Assembly (NCBI GenBank): GCA_963794155.1
Contig: CAWCCX010000012.1
Coordinates: 1 to 64,000 of the forward strand
DNA from: Roseiarcus sp963794155
GTDB lineage: Bacteria > Pseudomonadota > Alphaproteobacteria > Rhizobiales > Beijerinckiaceae
DNA length: 64,000 bases
Direction of reading: 5' to 3'
This document shows, in pieces, positions 37,501 to 45,300 of the stretch (its first letter is position 1; the number at the start of each line of letters is the position of its first letter). The notes under the pieces are model-generated. The model had not been told where the DNA came from. It searched no databases and saw only the letters and a list, made by a program, of their open reading frames with translations. Both the position numbers and the translations under genes were made by a program.

Positions 37501-39306
37501 CTGGTCGGCCGACGGCGCCGTGGTCGCGTTGGCGGCGCCCGCCTTGGCGAGCCCCGCCTGCACGGCGGTGTCGGGCGTCTGCGGCACTGCGGCGAGCGCC
37601 GCGGCGGCGAGCGCCTCGATGCTGGTGGTCGCGGGCGGCAGCGCTGGCAGTGAGATCGTGTTGGTCGCCAGCACCGCGAACCAGAACTGGGCGGGAAGCT
37701 GGCTCTGGCTCGCCAAGCGTTGCGCGACCGCGAAGGCGTTGAGATCGCCGAGCGCGACCCCGGTCTCGCCGGCCGCGAACGTGAGATCATGGTACTGGCT
37801 GTTTTCCTCCAGCGTCGCAAGCGTGACGTCCTGGCCGGCGACGAGCGGCGTCAGCAGGCGGACGATGCGGTCGTACTCGACCTCGCTGCCGCTTTGCGTG
37901 AGCTCGATGTCGACCGTCTCGATCCGGGCGGCGTCGAACACCACGGCGCTGGTCGCAAGCACCTCCTGGTTCTGGCCGTACACCTCGATGACGAGGCCGG
38001 GTCCGCTTCCCGACTGCGCCGTTGGTGCCGCATAGCTGATGTGATAGACGCCGTCCGCCCCGGTCCGCGTACGGCCGAGCAGGGTGCGCTTGCGCATGCT
38101 CTGCGCAAACGCCGCGACCGCGAGGCCGCGCGCCGGCGTGCCGTCGGGCTGCGTGACCGTGCCGGTCGCAAGATAAGTGCCCCCGCCGGTCGCCGTCTCC
38201 CCGATGCCCAGCGCATCCGCTATGGCGGCGACCAGGCTCTGCTGGTCGTCGTCCGCCTCGAGCCCCGCGATGACCATGCCGCCGAGGCTGCCGGATTGCA
38301 CATAGGCCGCCTTGGCGGCGAGCGATTGCGGGTCCTCGTAGCTGATCATCAGGCCGGGCGCGCCGCCGGCGGCCGGCTGATAGAGCCACGGCACCTGCGC
38401 GGCCGGGTGCCAGAAGCGCTGCGAGCTGCCGATGTAGTTCTGCTTCAAGTCCGCAAAGGCGAGCTGGCCGCTCGGCGGCGCGCCCGCCGCGTCCCAGGTC
38501 CCGCGCGCCCGACCGGTATCGTGCTGGTAGAGCCCGTTGTTGATGTTCGGCACGCCGGCCCAGCCGGTGCCGATGAAGTCGACGCCGAGCACGACCTTGT
38601 CGGCCGACACGCGGGCATGCAGGACGGCCTGCACCACGGCGTCGACATTGGCGTTGGCGTGATCCGGGAACGAGGTCACGTCATACGCCATCAATGGCGC
38701 CGCGAGGTCGGTGGTATCGCGCGTGACCGGCGTGAAGCCGAAGGCCAGGAGATTGATCCAGTCGACGCACGGATGGATGCGCGCGAGATCGAGATGCGCG
38801 CGCTGCTCCGGCTCGGCCGGGACCGCGACGGTGAGCAGATAGTGCCGGTTCTGCTCGGCGCCGATCGCGTCGATGCGCGCGCGCAGCTCGGCGAGCAGCT
38901 GGATGAATTTCTCCGCCTCCTCCTCGCGCAGATCGTTCCAGTCGATCTCGATGCCGTCGAACGCGTGCCGCTGCATGAAATGGATGCAAGAGGCGACGAA
39001 GTTCCGCCGCGTCTGCTGGTTGGCGGCCGCATGGGCGAAATGGCCCGAATGCGCCGGGCCGCCGATCGCGATCAGCGTTGCGACATTGGGGTGCGCCTGC
39101 TTGAGCGCGATGAGCTGCGGGAAGTTGACGCTGTCGTCCGCCGTGTCGGCGGAGATGCATTCAGCCGACTCCGACACCTTGGCGAAGGCGTAGATGAGGT
39201 GGGTGAGCCGATCGGCCGGGATGTCTGCGATCGAATATTTGGCGGCGTGGAGTCTCGAAGCATCGACGTAGGCGGCGAGCCTCTCGATAGGCGACCCGGA
39301 AGACAT
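28510..39306 (-). CDS. tcA: Tc toxin A component with N-terminal GH18 chitinase-like domain
   Basis: 3598 residues from ATG 39306, with GGAGGA six bases upstream. Residues about 8-368 form a GH18-like barrel (RLTHLIYAFAKV, TLIAIGG, VDWINLLAFGF). The active-site signature reads DGIEIDWN at 117-124 instead of D-x-x-D-x-D-x-E, so the catalytic Glu is Asn 124. Residues about 377-470 look like a carboxypeptidase-regulatory-like beta domain. The TcA body follows: the Cys-rich CDCDDCQSIFSPAAYLTDLL near 932 (VRP1 type), ABC-toxin region YYLIDVEMCSCQPSSRIVQA near 2065-2245, coiled-coil/pore region about 2950-3170, and the TcB-binding end DYQGHYFRRIKSMSLTIPC near 3290. TcA forms the pentameric translocation channel and binds receptors. 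It lies 90 bases downstream of the BC gene in a probable operon. The GH18 fusion recalls the separate chitinase subunits of Yersinia entomophaga Tc. No classical signal peptide. Confidence 0.92.
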   Translation of the reverse strand: MSSGSPIERLAAYVDASRLHAAKYSIADIPADRLTHLIYAFAKVSESAECISADTADDSVNFPQLIALKQAHPNVATLIAIGGPAHSGHFAHAAANQQTRRNFVASCIHFMQRHAFDGIEIDWNDLREEEAEKFIQLLAELRARIDAIGAEQNRHYLLTVAVPAEPEQRAHLDLARIHPCVDWINLLAFGFTPVTRDTTDLAAPLMAYDVTSFPDHANANVDAVVQAVLHARVSADKVVLGVDFIGTGWAGVPNINNGLYQHDTGRARGTWDAAGAPPSGQLAFADLKQNYIGSSQRFWHPAAQVPWLYQPAAGGAPGLMISYEDPQSLAAKAAYVQSGSLGGMVIAGLEADDDQQSLVAAIADALGIGETATGGGTYLATGTVTQPDGTPARGLAVAAFAQSMRKRTLLGRTRTGADGVYHISYAAPTAQSGSGPGLVIEVYGQNQEVLATSAVVFDAARIETVDIELTQSGSEVEYDRIVRLLTPLVAGQDVTLATLEENSQYHDLTFAAGETGVALGDLNAFAVAQRLASQSQLPAQFWFAVLATNTISLPALPPATTSIEALAAAALAAVPQTPDTAVQAGLAKAGAANATTAPSADQLQAWLTQYRALMATEAVKPGAAGIAGTILDASGVPQAKRDALLTAYLAGGNRNDIIARLMSGNQFTSAELDAIGAALTVRDLTFGDASLVTHFAKTITTGAAASSLAAMSAADWQTALSQAGTVAPDFVAGATPAAQLTNYATLLAKRAALSYPTAAFAGDLSRALAQPGGSAFQSGTTMLAFLQAHPEFELATTSVDGFLANNANPNFFNTAAASAQFTQDLKAAQRVFKVAPSFAATNHLVRDGLHSAMQIYKLGKTQMVRKYGSQPGFTAASAGDTYERAASTHAATLTVVGHLRSTQSANRFQALSNPQSTLDNFPDLQNLFGNVQSCDCDDCQSIFSPAAYLTDLLHYLEGRLVDVNNPAAGTVKDIVNSRRPDIGYIELSCNNAETPLLYIDLACEVMEDRVAPWVLFTLPAAQQANLVQGAPGAALVAAFAAGGTTLSTSARVSAKDEFGNWVIHDTAQTYLVQGGSLNVSILRQTHLTEDELSAYPEYVNPNAYATLSTANFPQVLPFDLYTEEVRAYLANMNVPRTTLMETFAGPNAPNNPQPLDIAAEYMQIASYEQTLIFNADPNNQFKYWGTPNNAAALANMSTVSTFLATTGILYTDLLKFLTLAFVNPNGTIVIQNPAGDCDLTQMTLQPLDTNALDRFHRFLRLWRKLGWQMWEVDLVINHPALGNGTLDSSFALALYPFLRIKDKLGSFSVEQLGAFWGNINTTAKFTAAYQPPDPSLYETLFLNKKLTNPLDPNFAISAVTAAVPTVMLTDDFQPILAAAKIKQTDLAILIGLTAPANGPPFIANPNLTLANLSFIYRHSVLAKALGIKIADWATLLYLLQQDVFHDTATTWAFLKLWDRIKASGFSIDQLDYIVSADPTAKSAVADKSITTVLAALQKSLQAIAAAANPANIPTVADGLTAAILAQLQTLGWDAVSATAAVGVLNGQIQQQRLVQGMPANFTFPAAITAAAPTGAGISIGYDTTAGAIRLTGVLTSAQQTQLLNDPSLAAVTGIASYQAAINDMAAMAGLLIKYYDPFFTAPLATLPSTVQLGSLASPLSAKVAYDTDLDQLTFMGIMSTDEQAALNNLSADANYRAAVLSLFNQPRSPTPPPPSEQWLTLAALTMPVDDPTNPPPNPPSATIQANILANLTLAELGSATVFGLNAYVVRKLSTDQVMQQLAAGLGLTQAIVSYLVTQFAIFGTAPPHALLGDFLDPSFVNASSAVTANGFPEIFQGYRWLSRVALITKTLAMGFADLQWTVDDQAQTGVLDITTLPLADSATLIPPPLGGLIDLTDIMRYHHSASTTDLTLLDIIDDLINPPSGGYSSQQFADDLVTLTDWTASDVVWMAAAGNVAQAFPGAYETAAGWNWIFEAELLMLQLGATAQAAASWTAPKLASADSASLKQTLRGQFDEATFLTLNKPIEDGLRQRKRDSLVAWLLAQPMPADNPTGKWTDPDDLFAYYLIDVEMCSCQPSSRIVQASASVQLFVQRAFMGLEPKVQVSVDADSGWNDWSWMNEYRVWEANRMVFAYPENYCEPDLRKDKSDLFSALENELQQNQVTKDTVETAFEHYLDGLDNVSKLEVSGMFYQEFNQTLHVFANTSANPPIFYYRPFIQGQRWTAWSQVGCDIKANYVVPLVNNERLYIVWPEVQSSANPPTSVNIPSQSDQTQGSMNVDPPAKDRNMNIAISEFKSGQWQPKKVSTDQVWLGAWTDEDFNPGDFFILPLDLTWIPNAVFPPPAKPPATIGPGLQWILDGTFLLQVCRWTPSAMGVETISPPFELAGCKGYPAEFDGTLNFYPLVQDFYEDYLYYGHNIEYEAGGTLTPASQNQPVSSLEILGNTPTAFEVCCPHSLSFFDKLFFLSGLGEGISRWAGTPQYVTMGTFYDWFYGDKLRCFLVRPELYPTRLYRGLTPASGNCVSTLYYEDLLNLMQQLSTLIAQKKWAEFFQTLLAFFAADYQFRWHFFTFFHPLVCLFAKNLYQKDVEGLMARATQFADRGLDFAGTYQPTAIVDPGYPKETVHFAWKESYAIYNWELFYFAPIYVAELLTTNQQYDEALRWFHFVFDPTGADGTDPRTGNPAPAPQKYWITKPFFLRQDGGPNGYLAESLDQLMNMLASDPNNPTPNCAIQELQEQVAQWRQNPFDPHIIAMYRTVAYQKFAFMKYCDCLLAAGDSYFSQDTIETINIATQYYVCVAELLGTQPQDVPPPAEPLPLTFNELDPQLDAFSNALVSFENLIPAMPVGPSNGPPPPPLPSILYFCIPQNAQLMSYWGTVEDRLYKIRNCLNLQGVFSPAALFAPPINPMALVEATAAGEDISSALADLDAPLPYYRFATMLQKANEFNNDVKALGAALLAALEKNDAEGLALLRQTQEIALLQAVRAVKQRQIDDAQAGVDGLTKNQELVTIRLDYYASRPFMNPGETTAASLTGTGLTAHAGAIIADVLAGVMFLIPNFHVGAAGFGGSPQIHVSEGGTNTGKSGERGANGLYQAAQALDWGGRIAATVAGYQRRMDDWQNQIAMASKELEQIAKQLNGANARLDIANKDLANQDLQISNSQAVSQFMLSKYTDQELYQWMIGRISQTYFQAYQLAYNLAKQAERCYRFEIGLDDSNIIQFGYWDSLRKGLHAGELLGLGLRNLENAYLGQNKREFECTKNVSLALYCPLALVALRDAGICAFTLPEELFDLDYQGHYFRRIKSMSLTIPCVAGPNTTVSATLRLMNNMIRINSSTSPQYVHNQDDSGAFTDDVRFRQSGIRINAIAASSAQNDSGMFELNFRDERYLPFEGAGAISTWQLELTQDPQLRQFSYDTISDVILHVRYTSREDVGQFRTAAVAHLKQDVLGNISPQLPLYRLFDVMHEFPTEWYAFLHPPTGQPETCTLPIKTHHFPFIAQNRAIQVQGFSLVVRTIPSITSALAGTVDPGTSGANVFTMHFPPPDKNGFSTAQQDGGLAIGFVPTQPWVIQLGTKPNQFNTLSEGDVLDCYLLVEYTLS

Positions 39307-39396
39307 TTTGCATCCTCCATCATTGCGAAGCCGGACGGCATCCAGCCCCGGTCAACGGCAATTCCGCAAAGCCATCCGCTGCCCATGAGCGGGCCG

Positions 39397-42300
39397 TTAA
39401 TCGTTGCCCTTCTTCTCACGGGGATTCCATTCGAGCAGCAGTCCGCCGCCGACAGACACGCCGCCCCAGCCGGAAGGGGCGCCGGACGTGACGCCGGCAT
39501 CTCCCTCAACTCCGACCCCTCCGTAGAGGCGAAGCTTGAAAGTCCCGGCGCGGTCGCTCACACTCGATTCCTTGTCCTTGCTGTCCCACAGCGTGACCTT
39601 GCCGCCCAGCACGCCGGTGAATGTGAAATTCCCGCCGGTGAAGTCGTAGCCAGCGTTGGCTGTTATCGCGACCTCGACGGGATCGTAGGAGACGTTGAGC
39701 ACGTCGACCGTGATGCCCGTAGTGACGTGGGTCTGCCAACCTGGGCTCTGACTCTTGCCTGTCGGCTGGCCCGGGGTCGTCGGCTTCGGATCATTCGGCT
39801 GGTCCTGCAATTGAAGCTGGGCGCCCCATTCCTTGAATGCGCCGATGTCGAAACCATCTTTCTCGAAGTAGATCGGGAAGGTTTCAAAATTGCGCGGCAA
39901 GACGGTGAGCTGAAGATAGTCGAACGAGCCCTTTGGGTGATCCGCGCCGAGCCCGACCGCCGAGCCGCCGATCTGGGTATCGATGCCGAGGGTGGTCGGA
40001 TCGGGTCCCGGTATTGGTTGAAGTCGCAGCCGGTTTCTCGCCGCGGCGATATCCTCCGCATTCGCAAGGTCGGTGGCTTGTTGCTTTTCGCTTGGCCCGG
40101 TCAGCTCGAAGTGCCCCGGCGACGTTTCCTTGAAATCGCTCTTTTCCTGTTGCGCTTCGGCCGCAACTGCGGCCTCCGCCTTCTGCAGCGCCTCCACATA
40201 GTCCTTCACGGCCGCCTCGGCCGCTTTACCCAGCGCTTCAAAAAACTTCTGGGCATCTTCAATGCGTTGCGCGTTCTCCGCGTCGGGCTCCGTGCCCTGG
40301 GTGCCGCGGGCATCCGCGAGATTGATCGGATTGTCCGAGCAATAGGCGTAGACGTTGGGACCATCCTTGATGCCGGTCGGATCGGCCGCCGTCCACCGCG
40401 CGATCCACGGCGCGTAATAGCGCGCGCCGTGATAGTAGAGGCCGCTTTCCTCGTCGCGCTCCTTGCCGGTGTAGCGATAGCGTCGCGCCGGCACCTCGCG
40501 GCTCGTATCGACCGACTGGAAGCTCGTGCTGCCGTAGGGGTAATACTCCTCGTAGGCGATGATCTGCGCGGCGTCGTCGAGCTCGAGCACCGCGGTGCCG
40601 AGGTGGTTGGCGAACTCGTAGCGGATGAGCTGCGCCGGTGTGCCGTCGTCGCCGACCGTGCGGCTGTCGACCATGGCGAGGCGGCCCGTGCCGTCCATGA
40701 GATGCAGCGTCTGGCGCTCGAGCGTCGGCGTGCCGCCCTGGATCTGGTCGTAGATCTCCAGCGCGCCGAGATAGAGCCGGCGCTCGATCAGCGATCCGTT
40801 GCGGCGCTGGATCACCTTGCGGGTGCGCTCGCCGGCGGCGTCGTACGAATAGTAGGCGGTGCCTCCGCCGCCGAGATCGACGCTGCGCAGCTGGTCCTTG
40901 AAGTCCCAGTTGAGCGTCGGCATGGCGGCAAGCGCCGTCATGTTGCCGTGCACGTCGTAGCCATAGCTCTCGAGCGTGCCACCGACCTGCGACTGGATCA
41001 GGCGATTGTTCGTCGCGGCCGGCGTGAACTGGCGCGTCCACTGGTTGACGAACGGTCCGGCGCCCGAGCTGTGCACCATGGCGAGCAGGTTGCCGACTTG
41101 GTCGTAGTCGTATTGCTGCCGGTAGCGCTGCATCGCCGTGCCGTCGGACGGCTGCGGCAGGTTGGTGCGCGCCGCGTCGAACTCGTCGACCGGCGCGTTC
41201 TGCCCGATATGCTCGCGCCCGGTCGCCGAGACGAGGCGATAGACCGCGTCGTAGACGAAGTCGTTCTGCGGCGTGACGACCTGGTTGTTGAAATAGACGA
41301 CCTGCTGGGCGTCGTCGCGGATCTGCGTGACGTTGCCGATTGGATCATAGGTGTAATTGAGATCCTGCAGGGTCACACCGTCGGTGGCGCGCACCGTCAG
41401 GATGCCAGTGACGCGGTACGTGATCGGGTCGTAGGTGAAGGTCGTCACCGCGCCGTTCGCGTAGGTGACCTTCTGCCGGCGCAACTTCTCGTCATGCGCG
41501 ATGCCGACGATGAAGGGCTGCGATGCGCCGCCGCGCAGCGCGGCGGCGACGCCCGAGAGCAGCCCGGATGCGCTGTAGGCGATTGCGACGGTGCTGTTGT
41601 CCGGCGTCGTGCCGGTCGTGACGCGGTTGAGCGCATCGAAGGTCGCGGTGGTCGGGTAGGACGGCGGATCGAGCCCGATCGCCGCCGGGTTCGTCCAGTC
41701 GATGTCGTCCTGGAAGTCCGTCGTGAAGCCGCGGGTCGACGACAGCAGATTGCCTTTGAAATCGTAGAGGTCGCAGCTCACCGTGCCGGACTGGTCGAAT
41801 TGCGTGATCAATCGGCCGTTCTGGTTCTTGCTCGTGTCGGTGCCGTAGACCAATTTTTCATAGACGATCGTCGCCGGCGTCGGCGTGAGCACCTCGCGCT
41901 GCAGCGGCCGGCGCAGTTGATCGTAGACCGTGTGGAAGCGGTTGCCCTTGGCGTCCCAGCGATAGAGCGGCTGGCCGGCCGTGTCGGGAAGAAAGACGCG
42001 CACGCCCGCGTCCATGCTCGTGGTCATCGCGGCGCGGTTAAGCATGTCGTAGGCGTACTGCATCACCGTGTTGCTGCGCGCGTCGCGCACCGACAGCCGG
42101 TTGCCGGAAATGTCGAGATTGGTTAGGGTCGGATAGAGCTCCTCGTCGGTCGCCCCCGTTGTGCGATCGATGAATTTGTTGTCGTCGATCGAATAGATGG
42201 CGCGGCCGAGCGAATCGATGTGCTGCACCTGCGGCGTGTCGTTGTGCACCTTGGTGTTCTGCGCCGCGGTTTGCGCCGCAGTGCCGAGCGCCCCGCCGAT

Positions 42301-45300
42301 GCGCGCCGCATACCAGGCGCTGGCCAGCACATTGTCGTTGCGGTCGTAGCTCGTCTGTTGCCAGGCGTCGAACGCGACGGTAGCGAACGAGCCGTCGGGA
42401 AAATCGGTGCGGATCGCCCGCCCGGGCGGATCGTAGTGGAAGATCGGGGTGACGCCGGTCTCGACGAGCTGCGGGTCGGTTTCGTAGGCGGGGCTCGTCG
42501 CGAAATAGGGCTCGTACTGCATCACCGGCTTGTTCTTGTTGTTGACGACGGTGCGGCCGCTGCCGATCCAGCGCAGGTTGGGCGTGGTGTCGAGCACCGT
42601 GAGCGTGAAGGTGCCGTTCGGGTTGACGGTCACCTGGTTCGCCCGGCCGGGCTCGGTCTGCGCTTTCTTCATCGCGATGCGGCCGGCGCCGTCGGAATAT
42701 TCGAAGGCGAACTGCAGCTTCGACGGCGTGCCGGCCGCGAGCGCCGCCGCCGCATGGGTCTCGCGCCGGATCGTCGCCGCGACCGCCGGCAGGGTCGCAA
42801 AGCTGTAGACGTAGCGCGCGGTCGCGTTGGCGAGCAGCGCCGCACCCGTCGCGGCCGGGTTCTGCACGAAAGCGCCGATCTGCGCCTGGGTGAGGTCGGC
42901 CTGGAAGCCGGTGAGGTTGTCGGCCTCGGCCCCCTTGCCCTCGAGCGCGAGGCCGACCACCTGCCCGAAGATGTCGAAGGCGACCGCGCTGTGATTGCCG
43001 TTGATGTCGGTCGAGGCCTGCGGCAGGATGAAGCGGAAGTCGAACGCGTCGGCCGACGTGACGTTGCCGAGCGGATCGGTGACCTGGTCGATCAGCAGAT
43101 TGTACGCGCCGTAATAGCGCACGCTCGTCTGGTTGCCGAACGCATCCAGATAGGCGCTGGGCAGGAAGAAGGTCTGGCTCGGATTGACCGGATACTGCGT
43201 TTGCCCGGCGCGGCTCCAGACGTAGCCCGCGGGATCGTTGGCCGGAAAGAGCCCGCTGCCGACATAGGTGTCGCCCGCGAGATAGCCGCCTTCCGCCAGC
43301 ATCGCGGCCGTCACCTTGCCGGCATAGAGCGTCGTGAGCAGCGAGGGCGTGAAGGCCAGCCGATAGGTCTCGTACGTCAACCCGTGCGATCCGAGCGATC
43401 CGAGCGCAAGCGGCGTGTTGGGATCGGCGTCCGCCGCATAGAGCGTGCGCTCGCGGCTGATCGGGCGCTTTTCCATCATTCCGGGATGCGGCTGCCCCTC
43501 GAACGGCAGCACGGCTGCGGCTTGGAAGAAGCCGCTGATCTCGGCGAGCGAGAAGCAGGCCTGGCTCGGCTTCACGCCGGTCAGCTCGAAGGCTTGCGCC
43601 TCGCACAGCACATGCGGGCGATAGATGCCGTCGGTGATGAGATCCTGCGTATAGCCGTTCACCCGATAGGTTGCGCGCAAGCCCTGCGCGGCGCCGACCT
43701 CGGGGGGTAGCGTCGGGTCGGGGTCCTGCCGCGCATATACGATGCTCGCCTGCTCGACCACGTAGCCGAAAGTATCGACCACCGTGTTGATCTCGTGCGT
43801 AATGCGCGGATCGGTCGGATTGCGCTCGTAGTGATAGGCGAGCGTCTCGCTCTCGTGCGCGAGGTAGATCGCGTAGCGGTTGGTGAGGCGCGGCTGCAGC
43901 AGGCGGACGTAGCAGTTGTGCTCGCTGGTCGAATAAGGCAGGGCGGCGAGCGGGCTATCGTCGTCTGCGTAGACCTCCTCGCGCAGCGTCATCCCCTTGC
44001 AGGCGCGCGCCGCCTCGCGCAGCTCGCCCGCGCTCGGCGCCACACCGCTGCCCAGCGCCGTTGTGTCGATCGTCGCGTCCGGCAGGACGAATTCCGGATT
44101 GGTCGCGCCCGTGAAGTAATCGCGCGTGAACTGGCGTAGGATGCGGCCGCCGCGCAGATAGGCGCCGGTGTGAAACCAGGTGCGCATGCGCACCGGCGCC
44201 TGGAATACGGTCTGGTCGACGACGTTGCTCGCGCCGCTCGCCTGGAAATTGTCGAAGCTCTCCGAGTCGGTCTCCTCGACCATGCCGAAGCCGCGGAATT
44301 CGCGCTCGACATGGTCGTAATAGCCGTGCCGGTAGCGATAGCGCCGAACGAAGCGCGCACCGGTGACGCTGTCGGTGCTTTCGACGCAAGTCACGCATTG
44401 GGTCGGGAAGGGCAGCTTGGTCGCCCACGGGTGGCCGTCGCGCCGGTCGAGCAGGGCGAAGTGCGCGGAGCTCGTGTAGGTGAGCGCGACCGCGGCGCCG
44501 AAATTGTTCTGATAGCCGGCAAGAATGTGGGGCTTCTTGCCGCCCATGAGATCGACATAGCGCAGCGGTGCGGTGCCGTTCGCCGGCAGCTCCGACGACC
44601 ACACGAGGCTCGCGGTGCCGTTGCCGAGAATGTCGAGCGCGAAGACGCGGTTGGGATTTTCGGTGCCGGGAAACGGGTCGATCGGTTGCGGCGCGCTCCA
44701 GGCATTTCCGGCGAGGTTGATCCAGGCGACGAAGCCGCCGCGGCCGAGATAGATGAGGTCGGCCGCGCCCGTTCCGCTCACGTCGGCGAACTGCACCCTG
44801 GTCGGGTCGAAGCCGTCCGGCAGGTCGAAATGGGGCGCATCGCGCATCGAGACCTTGGCGCCGAACCGGCCATAGCCGAGGTTGGGCCAGTAGCAGACCT
44901 CGCCGTTGCGCACGCGCACGATGTCGGTGAGGCCGTCGCCGTTCATGTCGGCGGTCATCACGGTCTGGGTGCCGTCGCCGAACAGCACCGCCGGCCCAGC
45001 TTCCTCGTCGAACGGCTTGGCCGCGTATTGCGCCGAGTCGTAGCCCTCGCGACCGAGCGAGGGATGCCAGCGGAAGACGAATTCCTCGGAGATCAGCAGA
45101 TCGGGAGCGCCGTCGCCGTTCAGGTCGACGAGCTTGGTGTTGAGATCGCGCAGGTCGATGTTGACGAAGCGGGCGAACTCGCGGAACGGCAGCCAGCGAT
45201 TGTCGTCGTCGAGCTCGAAATAGCCGCGTGGATCCGTCCGAGTTGCGACGAGCTGCTTGCCGCCGTCGGCCGCCAGATCCTGGAAATCGAGCGCCGCGGC

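Noticed and set aside
38200..39300. Active chitinase fused to TcA
   Set aside because: The catalytic Glu position is Asn 124 in DGIEIDWN, so hydrolysis is unlikely; described instead as chitinase-like.
32042..42126. Very long open frames overlapping the two Tc genes (for example plus-strand 37720-42126 and 34972-37653, minus-strand 32042-36271)
   Set aside because: They are arginine-rich shadow frames produced by GC-rich codon bias of the real toxin genes, with no domain motifs or ribosome sites. The Tc frames carry continuous family signatures.
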